DNA from: Kribbella jiaozuonensis
Lineage (GTDB): Bacteria; Actinomycetota; Actinomycetes; Propionibacteriales; Kribbellaceae
NCBI RefSeq assembly: GCF_005233875.1
Contig: NZ_SZPZ01000001.1
Coordinates: 1,922,001 to 1,986,000, forward strand
Direction of reading: 5' to 3'
Length of the DNA: 64,000 nt
The translations under genes were made by a program, and so were the position numbers. The notes under the pieces were generated by a model, which worked only from the letters and a program-made list of their open reading frames with translations, did not search any database and was not told the DNA's origin. Shown piece after piece: positions 1 to 9,593 of this stretch. Every line of letters begins with the position of its first letter. Positions within the stretch are counted from its first letter, which is position 1.

Positions 1-1499
1 CGGATGGAGTGCCGACCCGCCGTGAGCTGGCGACGGTCCAGCAGGACCATGTCGTAGCCCTCGCCGCGGAACGAGGTCAGGTCGAGGGCACTGACCCGCG
101 GCGCGTCCCCGTCGACGGTCACCGTGACCAGTCCGCCGTCGGCCGAGCGGTAGTAGCGCAGCCAGAGCTCGTACGTGTCGGCGTGGTCCACGTGGATCGA
201 CTGGTCGACGTACGCGCCGACAGCGCCCGCTGGGAGCCGCGGGTAGTTCATCGGGTACGACGACGTCGAAAGGCCGGGCCCGGTGGCCAGACTGTCGCGT
301 CCTTGGGTCAGCCACTCCAGGTTGAAGCGGGCGACTGCCACCCGGCGCGGGCTGCTGTCAATGTCGCCGTCGCACCCGTACAGCAGGACGATCGTGCCGT
401 CGGACAGCCGAGCGAGGTCGGAGTAGTACCCGCGGAGCTGGCTGATCGATCGGCTGTAGCGGAACGACTTGCCCTCGTCATAGCTCACCGCGACCGTCAT
501 GTTCCAGCGCATCGGAGAGTCCGGCCGGCTGAGGAGTACGCGGTTGGCCTGGTCGGTGTACCTGAGGAAGCCCATGTCGCAGCCGTTGAACAGGCCCACG
601 CTGAAGTCCATCACCGCACGCGACCAGCTCAGACCTTCGTCGGTGCTGATGGCGAAGTCACGCGGCCAGTCGTTGCCGGAGCCGGGCCGGCTGTTCATCA
701 CGATCGACCCGTCCTCCCGCTGCAGCAGCCTGGCCTCGCCAACCGTCGGCAGCCCCGTCCCGAGCGGTACTTCGCCACCGGCCTTCCAGGTGCGACCGTG
801 GTCGTCGCTGTAGATCGTGGAGGCGCCGTAGTTGCGGTCTGCCGTCGGTACGCCGGTGATGATCGTCCGGTGCGACACGGTGAGCAGCAGTCGGCCGGAC
901 TGCAGCTGGATGCCGTGGCCGGGGCCAGGGCCGTGCATCTCCCAGTTGAACGGGAAGCTGTCGAACAGACCGTCCAGACTGTGCCGTTCGCCCCAGGTGG
1001 CGCCGTTGTCGATGCTGGAGCGGTAGTGCACGATGCCGGTGTCGGAGGAGCAGCTGGTGTTCTCGGGCAGCCGTGCGCAGAGGTTGTAGAACAGGAAGAC
1101 CTCGCCGGTGTGGCCGTCGGCAACGAACGTCGGGTTGGCCCAGCTCTCACCGTTGACCGACGCCTCGACCGTCTGCGTCGGCAGCCAGGTCTGTCCGCGG
1201 TCCGTGCTGCGCCGGATGAGCAGATCGTGCGGACCGGCGTCACACACCTCGTGCCGGCCCTCGGTGCACGCGATGAGGGTGTCGCTACGCGTCGCGATCA
1301 ACCCGTAGACGAAGTAGCTGGCCAGCGGGTCGACGGTGTTGTCCCACAACGTCGTCTCGGCGAAGACCGGCGCGGCCGGCTGGTGATGTCCGTGACCGCC
1401 GCCACCACGTGGTCCGGTGGCGTTGGCGGATGTCGGCAATGCAGCGGCGGCGGCTCCGGCCGCGATCCCGAGATTCAACGTACGACGACTGATCGGCAT
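1..1499 (-). CDS. Tat-exported exo-alpha-sialidase-like protein (3' end off the left edge)
   Basis: Reading leftward from an ATG at 1499, the frame stays open for about 499 codons to the window edge. The N-terminus carries a twin-arginine signal (SRRTLNLG, residues 4-11) and an Ala-rich hydrophobic stretch. Four Asp-box motifs of the sialidase beta-propeller are visible: STDRGQTW, SSIDNGATW, SDDHGRTW and STDEGLSW. Such BNR repeats are typical of GH33 sialidases and related exported glycosidases, which release terminal sialic acid or similar sugars. A GAGGAGAG ribosome site lies just upstream of the ATG. The C-terminus is missing, so catalytic completeness and any carbohydrate-binding domain cannot be judged. 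Some BNR-repeat proteins are not hydrolases, so the substrate is uncertain. Confidence 0.8.
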   Translation of the reverse strand, partial: MPISRRTLNLGIAAGAAAAALPTSANATGPRGGGGHGHHQPAAPVFAETTLWDNTVDPLASYFVYGLIATRSDTLIACTEGRHEVCDAGPHDLLIRRSTDRGQTWLPTQTVEASVNGESWANPTFVADGHTGEVFLFYNLCARLPENTSCSSDTGIVHYRSSIDNGATWGERHSLDGLFDSFPFNWEMHGPGPGHGIQLQSGRLLLTVSHRTIITGVPTADRNYGASTIYSDDHGRTWKAGGEVPLGTGLPTVGEARLLQREDGSIVMNSRPGSGNDWPRDFAISTDEGLSWSRAVMDFSVGLFNGCDMGFLRYTDQANRVLLSRPDSPMRWNMTVAVSYDEGKSFRYSRSISQLRGYYSDLARLSDGTIVLLYGCDGDIDSSPRRVAVARFNLEWLTQGRDSLATGPGLSTSSYPMNYPRLPAGAVGAYVDQSIHVDHADTYELWLRYYRSADGGLVTVTVDGDAPRVSALDLTSFRGEGYDMVLLDRRQLTAGRHSI

Positions 1500-1588
1500 C
1501 CCACTCTCCTCACGACGGGTGGCAGGACCGTACCGGCCCGGTTCACCCGGGCGCTAGACGCTAATAGGTATTACTCCGGGAAGAAAAG

Positions 1589-1625
1589 CCAGCGGCCCGC
1601 AACCGGTGAGGTTGCGGGCCGCTGG
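1589..1625 (-). terminator. Intrinsic terminator of the ABC exporter operon
   Basis: A perfect 16-bp inverted repeat (1589-1604 with 1610-1625, loop GGTGA) lies 15 bp past the stop of the ABC gene. Read on the minus strand it is followed by CTTTTCTT, the T-rich tract expected of a rho-independent terminator. Confidence 0.85.
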
Positions 1626-1639
1626 TCGTACGACGGAAC

Positions 1640-3514
1640 TCAGGCCAGTGATTCCTCCCAGGCCTGGTGCAGCCCGGCGTAGTGGCCGTCACGGGTGATG
1701 AGGTCGTCCGGTGAGCCGTCCTCGATGATCCGCCCGTGTTCCAGCACCAGCACCCGGTCCGCGGTCTCGACGGTGGACAACCGGTGGGCGATCACGATCG
1801 CCGTACGGTCGGCCAGGATCGTCCTCAGAGCCCGCTGGATCAGGCGCTCGCTGGGGATGTCCAGGCTGGACGTCGCCTCGTCCAGGATCAGTACGGCGGG
1901 GTCCGCCAGGAACGCCCGCGCGAACGCGACCAGCTGCCGCTGACCGGCCGACAGCCGGGAACCGCGCTTCTCCACCGCGGTCTCGTAGCCGTCCGGCAGC
2001 GCCATGATGAAGTCGTGCGCGCCGATCACCTTCGCGGCCTCGACGACCTCCTCCATCGTCGCGTCGGGCTTGCCGAAGCGGATGTTGTCGGCGACCGAGC
2101 CGGTGAACAGGAAGTTCTCCTGGGTCACCATGACCACCCGCTCGCGCAGGTCGTCCTCGGACAGGTCGCGCAGGTCCACACCGTCGAGCAGCAGGTGCCC
2201 GCCGGTCGGGTCGTAGAACCGTGCGACCAGTTTGGCGATCGTGGTCTTGCCGGCACCCGTCGTACCGACCAGGGCCAGGGTCTGACCGGCCGGCACGTCC
2301 AGTTGCAGACCGGGCAGCACGGGTACGCCGTCGACGTACTCGAACCGCACGTTCCGCAGCTCCAGGTGGCCGCGCGCCTTGCCCGGCTTGGCAGGCTCGA
2401 TCGGCTCCGGAACGTCCGGAGTCTCGTTCAGTACGCCGGACAGCTTCTCCAGCGCCGCCGACGCGGACAGGAACGTGTTGTAGAACTGCGTGATGTCCTG
2501 CAGCGGCTCGAAGAACTGCCGCAGGTACAGCAGGAACGCCGTCAGGACGCCGACCGTCACGTGGCCGTGGTAGGCCTGGTAACCGCCGTACGCCAGGATC
2601 GCGACGATGGTGATGTTGCCGACGCCCTTGATCGCCGGCATGAACACCGCGTTCAGCCGGAACGACTCGAGGTTCGCCTTCCGGTAGCGGTCGTTGACCC
2701 CGTGGAAGATCTCCTCGTTCCGCGGCTCCCGGCGGAACGCCTGGACCGCGCGGATCCCGGTCATCGACTCGACGAAGTGCACGATGACCAGTACGACGGC
2801 CTCACGCGTCTGCCGGTACACGACCGCCGACCGCTTCCGGAACCACGCCGTCAGGACCAGCAGCGCCGGGAACGACAGCAGTGCGAGCAGACCGAGCTTG
2901 ACGTCCAGCGTGAGCAGGATGATCGACGTACCGACCAGGGTCAGTACGGCGGTCACCAGGCTGTCGAACCCGCTCGCCAGCATCTCGTCGATGACCTGTA
3001 CGTCGGACGTCAGCCGGGAGATCACCCGACCGGAGGTGAACCGGTCGTGGAACGCCGGGCTGAGCCGCTGGAAGTGGTCGAACACCCGCTTGCGCAGGCC
3101 GAGCAGGATGGTCTGACCGAGCCGGCCGGACCGCATCAGGAAGATCTGCCGCGCCCACGCCTGGATCAGCGCGGCCGCGAACACCGCGATCACGATCGTG
3201 ATCAGCTGTTGCGAGCCCTCGCCCGCCAGGATCGGCGGGATGCCGTTGTCGATGCCCAGGTGGACCAGGTACGGCACCGCGAGCCGGGCGCCGTTCTCGA
3301 CGATCACGATCGCGACCAGCAGCCAGATCAGCTTCTTGTACGGCCGGAGCAGCTCCCCGAGCAGCTTGCGGGAGTCCTCCTTCAGCCGGATCGTCGTCGC
3401 CCGGGAGATCTCCCGGTCCGGGTCCTCCTCGAACAGGCCCCGCCAGCTCTGCTCCTCCGGCGGCTGCTGTTCGCGTTCCTTCGCTCGAGGAGGTGTTTGC
3501 TGGGTCGTCGTCAT
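1640..3514 (-). CDS. ABC exporter half-transporter, catalytically canonical subunit
   Basis: This 624-residue protein has an N-terminal six-helix exporter membrane domain (about residues 55-345) and a C-terminal nucleotide-binding domain. Walker A is GTTGAGKTT near residue 418, the signature is LSAGQ near 520, and Walker B is followed by the catalytic glutamate (LILDEATSSLD). The H-loop reads IVIAHRLST. The ATG at 3514 overlaps the stop of the upstream ABC gene by ATGA and has GAGGAGG in front, so the two are translationally coupled. The partner has a degenerate Walker B glutamate, which points to a heterodimeric exporter with one active site. Such pairs export drugs, lipids or peptides; the substrate here is unknown. 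Confidence 0.9.
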   Translation of the reverse strand: MTTTQQTPPRAKEREQQPPEEQSWRGLFEEDPDREISRATTIRLKEDSRKLLGELLRPYKKLIWLLVAIVIVENGARLAVPYLVHLGIDNGIPPILAGEGSQQLITIVIAVFAAALIQAWARQIFLMRSGRLGQTILLGLRKRVFDHFQRLSPAFHDRFTSGRVISRLTSDVQVIDEMLASGFDSLVTAVLTLVGTSIILLTLDVKLGLLALLSFPALLVLTAWFRKRSAVVYRQTREAVVLVIVHFVESMTGIRAVQAFRREPRNEEIFHGVNDRYRKANLESFRLNAVFMPAIKGVGNITIVAILAYGGYQAYHGHVTVGVLTAFLLYLRQFFEPLQDITQFYNTFLSASAALEKLSGVLNETPDVPEPIEPAKPGKARGHLELRNVRFEYVDGVPVLPGLQLDVPAGQTLALVGTTGAGKTTIAKLVARFYDPTGGHLLLDGVDLRDLSEDDLRERVVMVTQENFLFTGSVADNIRFGKPDATMEEVVEAAKVIGAHDFIMALPDGYETAVEKRGSRLSAGQRQLVAFARAFLADPAVLILDEATSSLDIPSERLIQRALRTILADRTAIVIAHRLSTVETADRVLVLEHGRIIEDGSPDDLITRDGHYAGLHQAWEESLA

Positions 3515-5322
3515 GCGTGCACCTCCTCTTCTTCGGCTGCCAGCAGGTGCCGGTACTCCGGCACCGTCGCCAGCAGTTCTTGATGGGTTCCGACGTGGGT
3601 GATCGTGCCGCCCTGGAGCAGGGCGACCTTGTCGGCCAGCATCACGGTCGACGCGCGGTGCGCCACCACGATGCCGGTGGTGTCGGCGAGCACGTTCTGC
3701 AGCGCCTCCTCCACCAGGGCCTCGGTGTGTACGTCGAGCGCCGACAGCGTGTCGTCCAGCACCAGTACGGCCGGCTTGGCGAGCACTGCGCGGGCCAGTG
3801 CGAGCCGCTGCCGCTGTCCACCCGACAGCGACATGCCCTGCTCACCGACGCGGGTCTCCAGCCCCCACGGCAGCTCGTTGGCGAACTGCGCCTGCGCCAC
3901 CTCCAGCGCCTGCTGTACGTCGGCGTCACTGGCGTCCGGGCGGCCGAGCGTCAGGTTCTCCCGGACGCTCATCGAGAACAGCGTCGGGTCGTCGAACGCG
4001 GACGCGACCGCGCTCCGCAGCGACACCAGGGACAGGTCCCGGATGTCGTGTCCGTCGATGGTGATCCGTCCGGCGGTCACGTCGTACAGCCGGGGGACCA
4101 GTGCGGTCAGAGTGGTCTTGCCGGACCCGGTCGCGCCGACCAGGGCCAGCGTCGTACCGGGGGTGAGGTCCAGGTTGATGTCGTGCAGCACCTCGGCGGA
4201 GTCGTCGGAGAACCGGAACCCGACGTGCTCGAACCGCAGGTGCCCACGCGCGTCGGTGAGCTCCTCCGGGCCGGACTTGATCACCGAGTAGGTGTCGAGG
4301 ATCTCGCTGATCCGGTCCGCCGCGGTCATCGACTCCTGCGCCATCGCCAGGATCGCGCCGAGCGAGGTGACCGGCCAGACCAGGGACAGCATCAGCGTGA
4401 TGAACGCGACCAGGGTGCCGAGCGTGATCGCCTGCCGGCCGGCCGCGAGCGCGCCGAGCAGCAGGACGATGACCAGGGTCAGGTTCGGGATGACGCCGAG
4501 GAAGCTCCAGAACCTCGACGCGAGCCGGACCTTCTCGACCTCGGTGTCGTACAGCGTGGTCGCCTCGTCGTCGAACTGGCGCTGGACGTGCGGCCGGCGG
4601 CCGAACGCCTTGATCACCCGGAAGCCGAGCGCCGACTCCTCGATCCGGGTGGCCAGGTCACCCTGCTGGTCCTGGACCTTGCGGGAGATCCGCAGGTACT
4701 TCTTCTCGAACTTCAGCGACACCATGACGACCGGTACGGCGGCCACCAGGACCACGAGACCGAGCGGCCAGTACAGCTGCAGCAGCAGGATCGTGACGAC
4801 GACCAGTTGCAGGATGTTCATCACCAGGAACAGCAGACCGAAGCCCATGAACCGGCGGATCGTGGACAGGTCGGTGGTGACGCGGGACAGCAGCTGACCG
4901 CTCTGCCACCGGGTGTGGAACTCCATCGGCAGCGACTGGAGCCGGACGTACAGGTCGTGCCGGAGAGTCGCCTCCAAATCACTGACCGTTCGGGATTGCG
5001 CCCAGCGGCGCATCCACACCAAGATGACCTCGGCGATGCTCAGCCCGAGGGCCAGCAGCGCGAGCGGGACCAGCATGCTCAGCTCGTGGCGGGTGACCGG
5101 TCCGTCGATGATGGACCTGGTGACGAGTGGAACGGTGAGGCTGACACCGACGCCCAGCATGGCGGTGGAGAACATCACCGCGAGGCGCCATTTGTGTGGC
5201 TTCAGGTAAGGACGCAGTCGCCATAGGTTGCGGCTGCGTTCGGGGACACGGGTGGTAGGGGCAGCGATCGACGGCGCTGTGACAGCGTGCTCTGACGGCA
5301 TCTGGACGGGCGCACTTCCCAT
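3511..5322 (-). CDS. ABC exporter half-transporter, degenerate-site subunit
   Basis: This 603-residue half-transporter has an exporter-type membrane domain and an ATPase domain with Walker A GATGSGKTT (about residue 395), signature LSGGQRQR (about 498) and H-loop IVVAHRAST. The residue after the Walker B aspartate is Asp instead of Glu (LVLDDTLSALD), the usual sign of the non-hydrolysing half of a heterodimeric exporter. It is the first gene of a two-gene operon with the next half-transporter. The start at 5322 has no strong ribosome site. An ATG at 5301 (residue 8) is an alternative. Confidence 0.9.
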   Translation of the reverse strand: MGSAPVQMPSEHAVTAPSIAAPTTRVPERSRNLWRLRPYLKPHKWRLAVMFSTAMLGVGVSLTVPLVTRSIIDGPVTRHELSMLVPLALLALGLSIAEVILVWMRRWAQSRTVSDLEATLRHDLYVRLQSLPMEFHTRWQSGQLLSRVTTDLSTIRRFMGFGLLFLVMNILQLVVVTILLLQLYWPLGLVVLVAAVPVVMVSLKFEKKYLRISRKVQDQQGDLATRIEESALGFRVIKAFGRRPHVQRQFDDEATTLYDTEVEKVRLASRFWSFLGVIPNLTLVIVLLLGALAAGRQAITLGTLVAFITLMLSLVWPVTSLGAILAMAQESMTAADRISEILDTYSVIKSGPEELTDARGHLRFEHVGFRFSDDSAEVLHDINLDLTPGTTLALVGATGSGKTTLTALVPRLYDVTAGRITIDGHDIRDLSLVSLRSAVASAFDDPTLFSMSVRENLTLGRPDASDADVQQALEVAQAQFANELPWGLETRVGEQGMSLSGGQRQRLALARAVLAKPAVLVLDDTLSALDVHTEALVEEALQNVLADTTGIVVAHRASTVMLADKVALLQGGTITHVGTHQELLATVPEYRHLLAAEEEEVHA

Positions 5323-5492
5323 CTACTTCGGTTCACAAGGGGCTTGGGCGACCAGAAAACGGCGCACTTTCCAGTATCGCCCAGTAGGTAAGCGCTTGTC
5401 CCGCCAATTCCATTCCCCCCGGATGAAACGCAATAACCCACCCCGGAGCCACGCGGGAGGCCGTCCGGACCTATCACGATCCACAATTAGTA

Positions 5493-6764
5493 CTACGCCA
5501 GCGATCGCCCGGCCGGTTCCCCTTCGGGCAGTTCCCGCAGTCCGCGGAGCGGCGAGAAGACGCCGACCAGCAACCCCGCGAGCATGCCGGCGGCGGCGAG
5601 CAGCAGCGTCGGGCGGATGTGGAGGGCGGTGGCCAGGACGCCGGAGAGGGCTGCGCCGGCTGTCTGGCCGCCGATGACGAGGGTGCGCCAGGAGGCGGTG
5701 ACCTGACCCAGGAGGTGGTCGGGGGCAAGGGCCTGGCGGAGCGTGCGCTGGGGGACGCCGAAGAGCGACATGCCCAGGCCGGCGAGGACCTGGCCGAGGA
5801 GGATGAGCGGCGTACGACCGGTGAAGAGCAGGACGCCGTTGAGTGAGGCAAGGAAGACGCCGGACAGGTACGAGCGGCCGAGGCCGACCCGTCGGCACCA
5901 GGGACCGGCCACGACGGTTCCGGCGACCGCGGCAGCGCCGAACGCGGTCAGCGTGAGTCCTACGAAGGCGGGGGACCGGTGGAGCTCGCGGATCAGGAAC
6001 AGGACGACCAGTGGTCCCTGCATCGCTCCGGCCATGGCCGCAATACCTGCGGAGATGACCAGCGGCCTGAGCATCGGGTGACCGAAGAGCACGCGCAGTC
6101 CTGCCGACAGGCGTACTTCGGACCGCGGTCGTGGGGGCACGCGGTCCGGTTCGCGGATGAGGTACGACGCGACTGCGGACACGACGTACGACGCGGCGTC
6201 GATGACGATCGCGAACGGTGCTGTCAGGACCTGTACGAGGAAGCCGGCTACGGACGGTCCGAGGGTCGAGGCAAGGTTCAGGTTCAGCAGGGCGGCGCTG
6301 TTGGCCCGCATCAGGTTCTCACGTGGCACCAGTAGCGGGATCATCGTTTGGGAGGCGGTGTCGGACAGCAGTGTGAGCAGTCCGGTCAGTACGGCGACGA
6401 CGTACAGCTGCTCGATCCGCAGTACGTCCATCGCCGCGGCTATCGGCACTGAGGCGAGCAGGAACAGCCGTCCGACGTCGGTCCAGATCAGCACGCGTCG
6501 GCGCGACCATCTGTCCACCCAGACGCCGGCCAGCAGGCCGAACACGAGATGCGGTGCGATCGAGATGGCCGACAGCGCACCCATCTCTACGGCCGAAGCC
6601 TGCAGGGTCACGACTGCTACCAGCGGCAGCGCGACAGTGGTGACTGCGCTGCCGGACGCTGACACCAGCTGTCCGATCCACAGCTTCCTGAATTCACCCG
6701 TCACGACCCATGCCATGCCTGTGAACCTGTCACCCAGGAGAGTCACTCGACTACATCTGTTCAC
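5493..6764 (-). CDS. MFS exporter (MFS_3/EntS-like)
   Basis: The product is a 423-residue polytopic membrane protein with about 12 hydrophobic segments. Between helices 2 and 3 it has the major-facilitator loop motif GVWVDRWSRRRVLIW. The family (EntS-like) exports small molecules such as siderophores or drugs by proton antiport. The GTG start at 6764 overlaps the stop of the upstream vWA gene (GTGA), suggesting co-transcription, although no clear ribosome site is visible. An ATG at 6716 (MAWVVTGEFRKLW) fits the usual N-terminus of the family and may be the real start. About 170 bp without a gene separate it from the ABC genes. The substrate is not predictable. Confidence 0.85.
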   Translation of the reverse strand: MNRCSRVTLLGDRFTGMAWVVTGEFRKLWIGQLVSASGSAVTTVALPLVAVVTLQASAVEMGALSAISIAPHLVFGLLAGVWVDRWSRRRVLIWTDVGRLFLLASVPIAAAMDVLRIEQLYVVAVLTGLLTLLSDTASQTMIPLLVPRENLMRANSAALLNLNLASTLGPSVAGFLVQVLTAPFAIVIDAASYVVSAVASYLIREPDRVPPRPRSEVRLSAGLRVLFGHPMLRPLVISAGIAAMAGAMQGPLVVLFLIRELHRSPAFVGLTLTAFGAAAVAGTVVAGPWCRRVGLGRSYLSGVFLASLNGVLLFTGRTPLILLGQVLAGLGMSLFGVPQRTLRQALAPDHLLGQVTASWRTLVIGGQTAGAALSGVLATALHIRPTLLLAAAGMLAGLLVGVFSPLRGLRELPEGEPAGRSLA

Positions 6765-8539
6765 TCAACGCGAAACACAGGACCCTTTGCAGTGAAGGGC
6801 AGCGAGGCACCGCGGGGGATCAGCCAAGCGTGCTCGCGCCGTACTCGGACGACGTCGCATTGACCGTCGGTGATCAGCAGGATCGGACCCTCCGCGGGGA
6901 AGTCCTTCGCCCGCTCGAGCAGGTCGACGCCGGGCTGTAGCACCGTCCCGCCACGACCACGGACCTGCACCCGGCCGGCGATGTCGTCCACGGGCACGTA
7001 GCCGGCGTCGTACGCCGCCGCGTCGCAGTACACGACCCGCGCGGCCGGTACGTCGCGTGCTCGCGAGTACGACGCGATCGCGCCGAGCGCCTTGCCCAGC
7101 AGTTCGCGGTCCATCGAGCCGGACGTGTCGAGCACCACGCCGTACGTCGGAAGTCGGTCGAGCTCGACCGGGCGGATCCAGCCTGGACGCGGGATGTCCG
7201 GCGTACCGGACTGGCGTCGGGAGGCACGGGCGTACGTGCGGGTCTTCTCGACGGCTGGCACGTGCTCCTCGAACCAGCGGGCCAGTTGTGCGTCCCAGGC
7301 CAGCGGCGGGTGGTCCAGTGCGCGGATCTCCTCGACCAGTCCGGCTGGGAGCGTGCCGCGGGCGGAGTCGTGGTACGCCAGTCCGGTGCTGAGCGCCCGT
7401 CGGTAGATGTCGTCCAGCCCGGCGCCGCGTGCGGCCTCGCCTGCGTGCGGTAGCGGGTGGCCCAGTACGTCGCCCAGTCCGACGCCACGCAGGGTCGCCA
7501 GCTTCCGGTAGCGACGCAGGTCCGTGGTGATGCGGTCGTAGACCTCCTCGGCAGACATGCCCTTGAGGACCGGGTCGTGCAGCGCGCCGTCCGGCGTGCT
7601 GCCCACGCCCATCTCCAGGAGCCAGCCGTTGATCACCAGGTCGGCGGCCACGTTCCACAGGTACGGGTCACGGCCGCCGACCCGCTCGCCATGGCGCAGG
7701 GCGGCGTGCAGCATCTCGTGGGCCATCACGAACCGCCACTCGCTCAGCGTCAGGCTGGTGAGCGGATTGACGTAGATCTCGCCGACGGACGCGTTGACCG
7801 CCGCCGTGTGGATGTCCCAGCCGCGGGCGAGCTCCACCTCGGCAACGATCGTCATGCTCGACGCGATCGCACCGAGCAGCGGGTACGACGAGACGAACCA
7901 GCCGAGCGCCAGGTCCCACTTGTCCCGCCCACGGCCGTTGCCGAGCGAGGAGCGTGCACCGCCGGCGACCTCGACAGCCGCTGCGGCCGCGGCGGACAGT
8001 CCGGCGGCGAACAGCTCGCTCCACTCGGGCTTCTTGCCCCAGCCGTTCCAGCGGGCCATCTCGAGGTCGGATCGCCGGCCTGCCACACCGAGTCCGTCGT
8101 ACTCCGCCGGCACGCCTTCACGCCGCCAGAGGCGTGCCAGCGCGTCGTCGTCCATTCCCGGGAAGGACGCCGGCAGCTCGACGACCGGCGTACCGAGTTT
8201 GAGCGACTGGAGGTAGCGGTTGACGGCCACGTCGTTTGCGGCGCACGCGGGCTGGTCCGGCTCCGGCCGGTCGTGGTCAGCGTGGCCGAGGCCGAGGTGG
8301 ATGAGCAGGTGAGCGAAGACCCACGTCCACTCGTCCGGCGTGGCTCGGCGAGTCCGGTGCGTGCGGATCTGGCCGTTCGAGTCGATGATCGCCCAGGCGT
8401 CCGCCGGACAGTCGTCGTCACGGACCGGGCTGCGCGCCCAGTCGGCCATCGGTGCGAACAGCGGCTGCCGTACGACGGCCGTCCAGCCGGCCTGGATCGC
8501 CTCCCACGCCGGGTCCCGCTGCTTCTTGCGCTTAGGCAC
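6761..8539 (-). CDS. vWA protein with duplicated zincin-like (DUF2201-type) domain
   Basis: This 592-residue cytoplasmic protein starts at a GTG that overlaps the stop of the MoxR ATPase by 8 bp (GTGCCTAA). The middle carries MAHEMLHAALRH near residue 270, an HExxH metallopeptidase-like motif, followed by WNVAADLVINGWL. An apparently older copy lies near residue 75: HLLIHLGLGH, then NDVAVNRYL, with the glutamate replaced by leucine. The C-terminus is a von Willebrand A domain with an intact MIDAS start (DTSGSM, about residue 470). MoxR/vWA pairs usually act as chaperone-like machines for metal insertion or complex assembly. Whether the HExxH copy cleaves protein is unknown. Confidence 0.85.
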   Translation of the reverse strand: MPKRKKQRDPAWEAIQAGWTAVVRQPLFAPMADWARSPVRDDDCPADAWAIIDSNGQIRTHRTRRATPDEWTWVFAHLLIHLGLGHADHDRPEPDQPACAANDVAVNRYLQSLKLGTPVVELPASFPGMDDDALARLWRREGVPAEYDGLGVAGRRSDLEMARWNGWGKKPEWSELFAAGLSAAAAAAVEVAGGARSSLGNGRGRDKWDLALGWFVSSYPLLGAIASSMTIVAEVELARGWDIHTAAVNASVGEIYVNPLTSLTLSEWRFVMAHEMLHAALRHGERVGGRDPYLWNVAADLVINGWLLEMGVGSTPDGALHDPVLKGMSAEEVYDRITTDLRRYRKLATLRGVGLGDVLGHPLPHAGEAARGAGLDDIYRRALSTGLAYHDSARGTLPAGLVEEIRALDHPPLAWDAQLARWFEEHVPAVEKTRTYARASRRQSGTPDIPRPGWIRPVELDRLPTYGVVLDTSGSMDRELLGKALGAIASYSRARDVPAARVVYCDAAAYDAGYVPVDDIAGRVQVRGRGGTVLQPGVDLLERAKDFPAEGPILLITDGQCDVVRVRREHAWLIPRGASLPFTAKGPVFRVE

Positions 8540-9593
8540 GCGCGGCCACCAGGCGCGGCAGGTCGCGGCTGACCTCGACCAGGAACCACGTCGGCAGCAC
8601 CGGACGGCCGTCGTCGTCGGACGCGATCACCAGCTGGGCGATCTCCAGCGAGATCTCCGCCAGCTCGACCAGCAGCGCCTTGCCGCGGTGCGCGAGCTGA
8701 CGGGCCGCGGGGTTGGCGGATGCCTTGTCGGCAGCCAGTTCCTTGATCAGGCGGGCACGGAAGGTCTCGGCGAGGAAGTACAGCAGGTCACGGTCCTCGG
8801 GAGCGGCCGGCCAGCCGGTCTCACCCTTGAGTACGGCGTCCAGTCCGAAGGCGTGCCGGACCGTCTTCACGTACGCGCGGAACGTGGAGGCGTGCGTGGC
8901 GGACAAGGTGCCGAAGGCAAGTACTCGCAGCGTCTCGTCGGACACGTCATCGCCGTACGAGTGCAGGGCGTCGGACAGCATGTGCCAGCTGCGCGGGGTG
9001 GAGAACGGCTCCTCGGTCTTCGGCGGTGCGGTCCACAGGTGGTCGGGGCGGTTGCGCAGGTACTCGAGTACCCACGGGTGGATGCCCGCCGTACCCGCCC
9101 ACTGCAGCCAGTCGCTCGCGGACGCACGCAGGTGGACGTGGACGAGCCGGTTGACCAGTGCGCTCGCCATCGGACGGGCCAGTGCGTTGTCGGTGGCCCG
9201 GTTACCGGCGCCGATCACGACGGAGCCCTCCGGGAGCTCGTACTCACCGATCCGGCGGTCCAGGATGAGCGAGTAGAACGCCTTCTGGACCTCGGCGGAC
9301 GATGCGTTCAGCTCGTCGAGGAACAGGCAGTACGGCTCGTCCCGGGCGATTGCCACCGGCGGTGCGAACCGGCTGCGGCCGTCGACGATCTGCGGTACGC
9401 CGATGAGGTCCTCCGGCGCGAGCTGCGTCCCCAGCAGCGTCACGCACTCCAGACCGAGCGACTCCGCGAACGCCCGCACCAGACTGCTCTTCCCGATCCC
9501 CGGCGCGCCCCAGAGGAAGACCGGGCGTACCACTGCGACGTGCAGCAGTACTTCGGGCAGTTCTGCCGCCGATACCGTGATTCCTGCCTGCAT
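8532..9593 (-). CDS. MoxR-family AAA+ ATPase
   Basis: This 353-residue AAA+ protein has Walker A GAPGIGKSS near residue 30 and Walker B CLFLDELN near residue 88, followed by the sensor region GAGNRATDN. MoxR ATPases work with a vWA-domain partner to remodel or activate client proteins in the cytoplasm. The partner is the next gene, whose start overlaps this stop codon. The ATG at 9593 has AAAGGA just upstream. The two-gene unit is transcribed away from the secreted-protein gene at 9742. Confidence 0.9.
   Translation of the reverse strand: MQAGITVSAAELPEVLLHVAVVRPVFLWGAPGIGKSSLVRAFAESLGLECVTLLGTQLAPEDLIGVPQIVDGRSRFAPPVAIARDEPYCLFLDELNASSAEVQKAFYSLILDRRIGEYELPEGSVVIGAGNRATDNALARPMASALVNRLVHVHLRASASDWLQWAGTAGIHPWVLEYLRNRPDHLWTAPPKTEEPFSTPRSWHMLSDALHSYGDDVSDETLRVLAFGTLSATHASTFRAYVKTVRHAFGLDAVLKGETGWPAAPEDRDLLYFLAETFRARLIKELAADKASANPAARQLAHRGKALLVELAEISLEIAQLVIASDDDGRPVLPTWFLVEVSRDLPRLVAARA

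Noticed and set aside
9..1682. 557-codon plus-strand frame
   Set aside because: It is antisense to the sialidase, whose Tat signal and four Asp-boxes are unmistakable. Its own product is low-complexity Arg/Val-rich.
1736..5226. Two long plus-strand frames over the ABC genes
   Set aside because: They are shadows of the exporter genes with Gln/Arg/Asp-rich composition and no recognisable domain.
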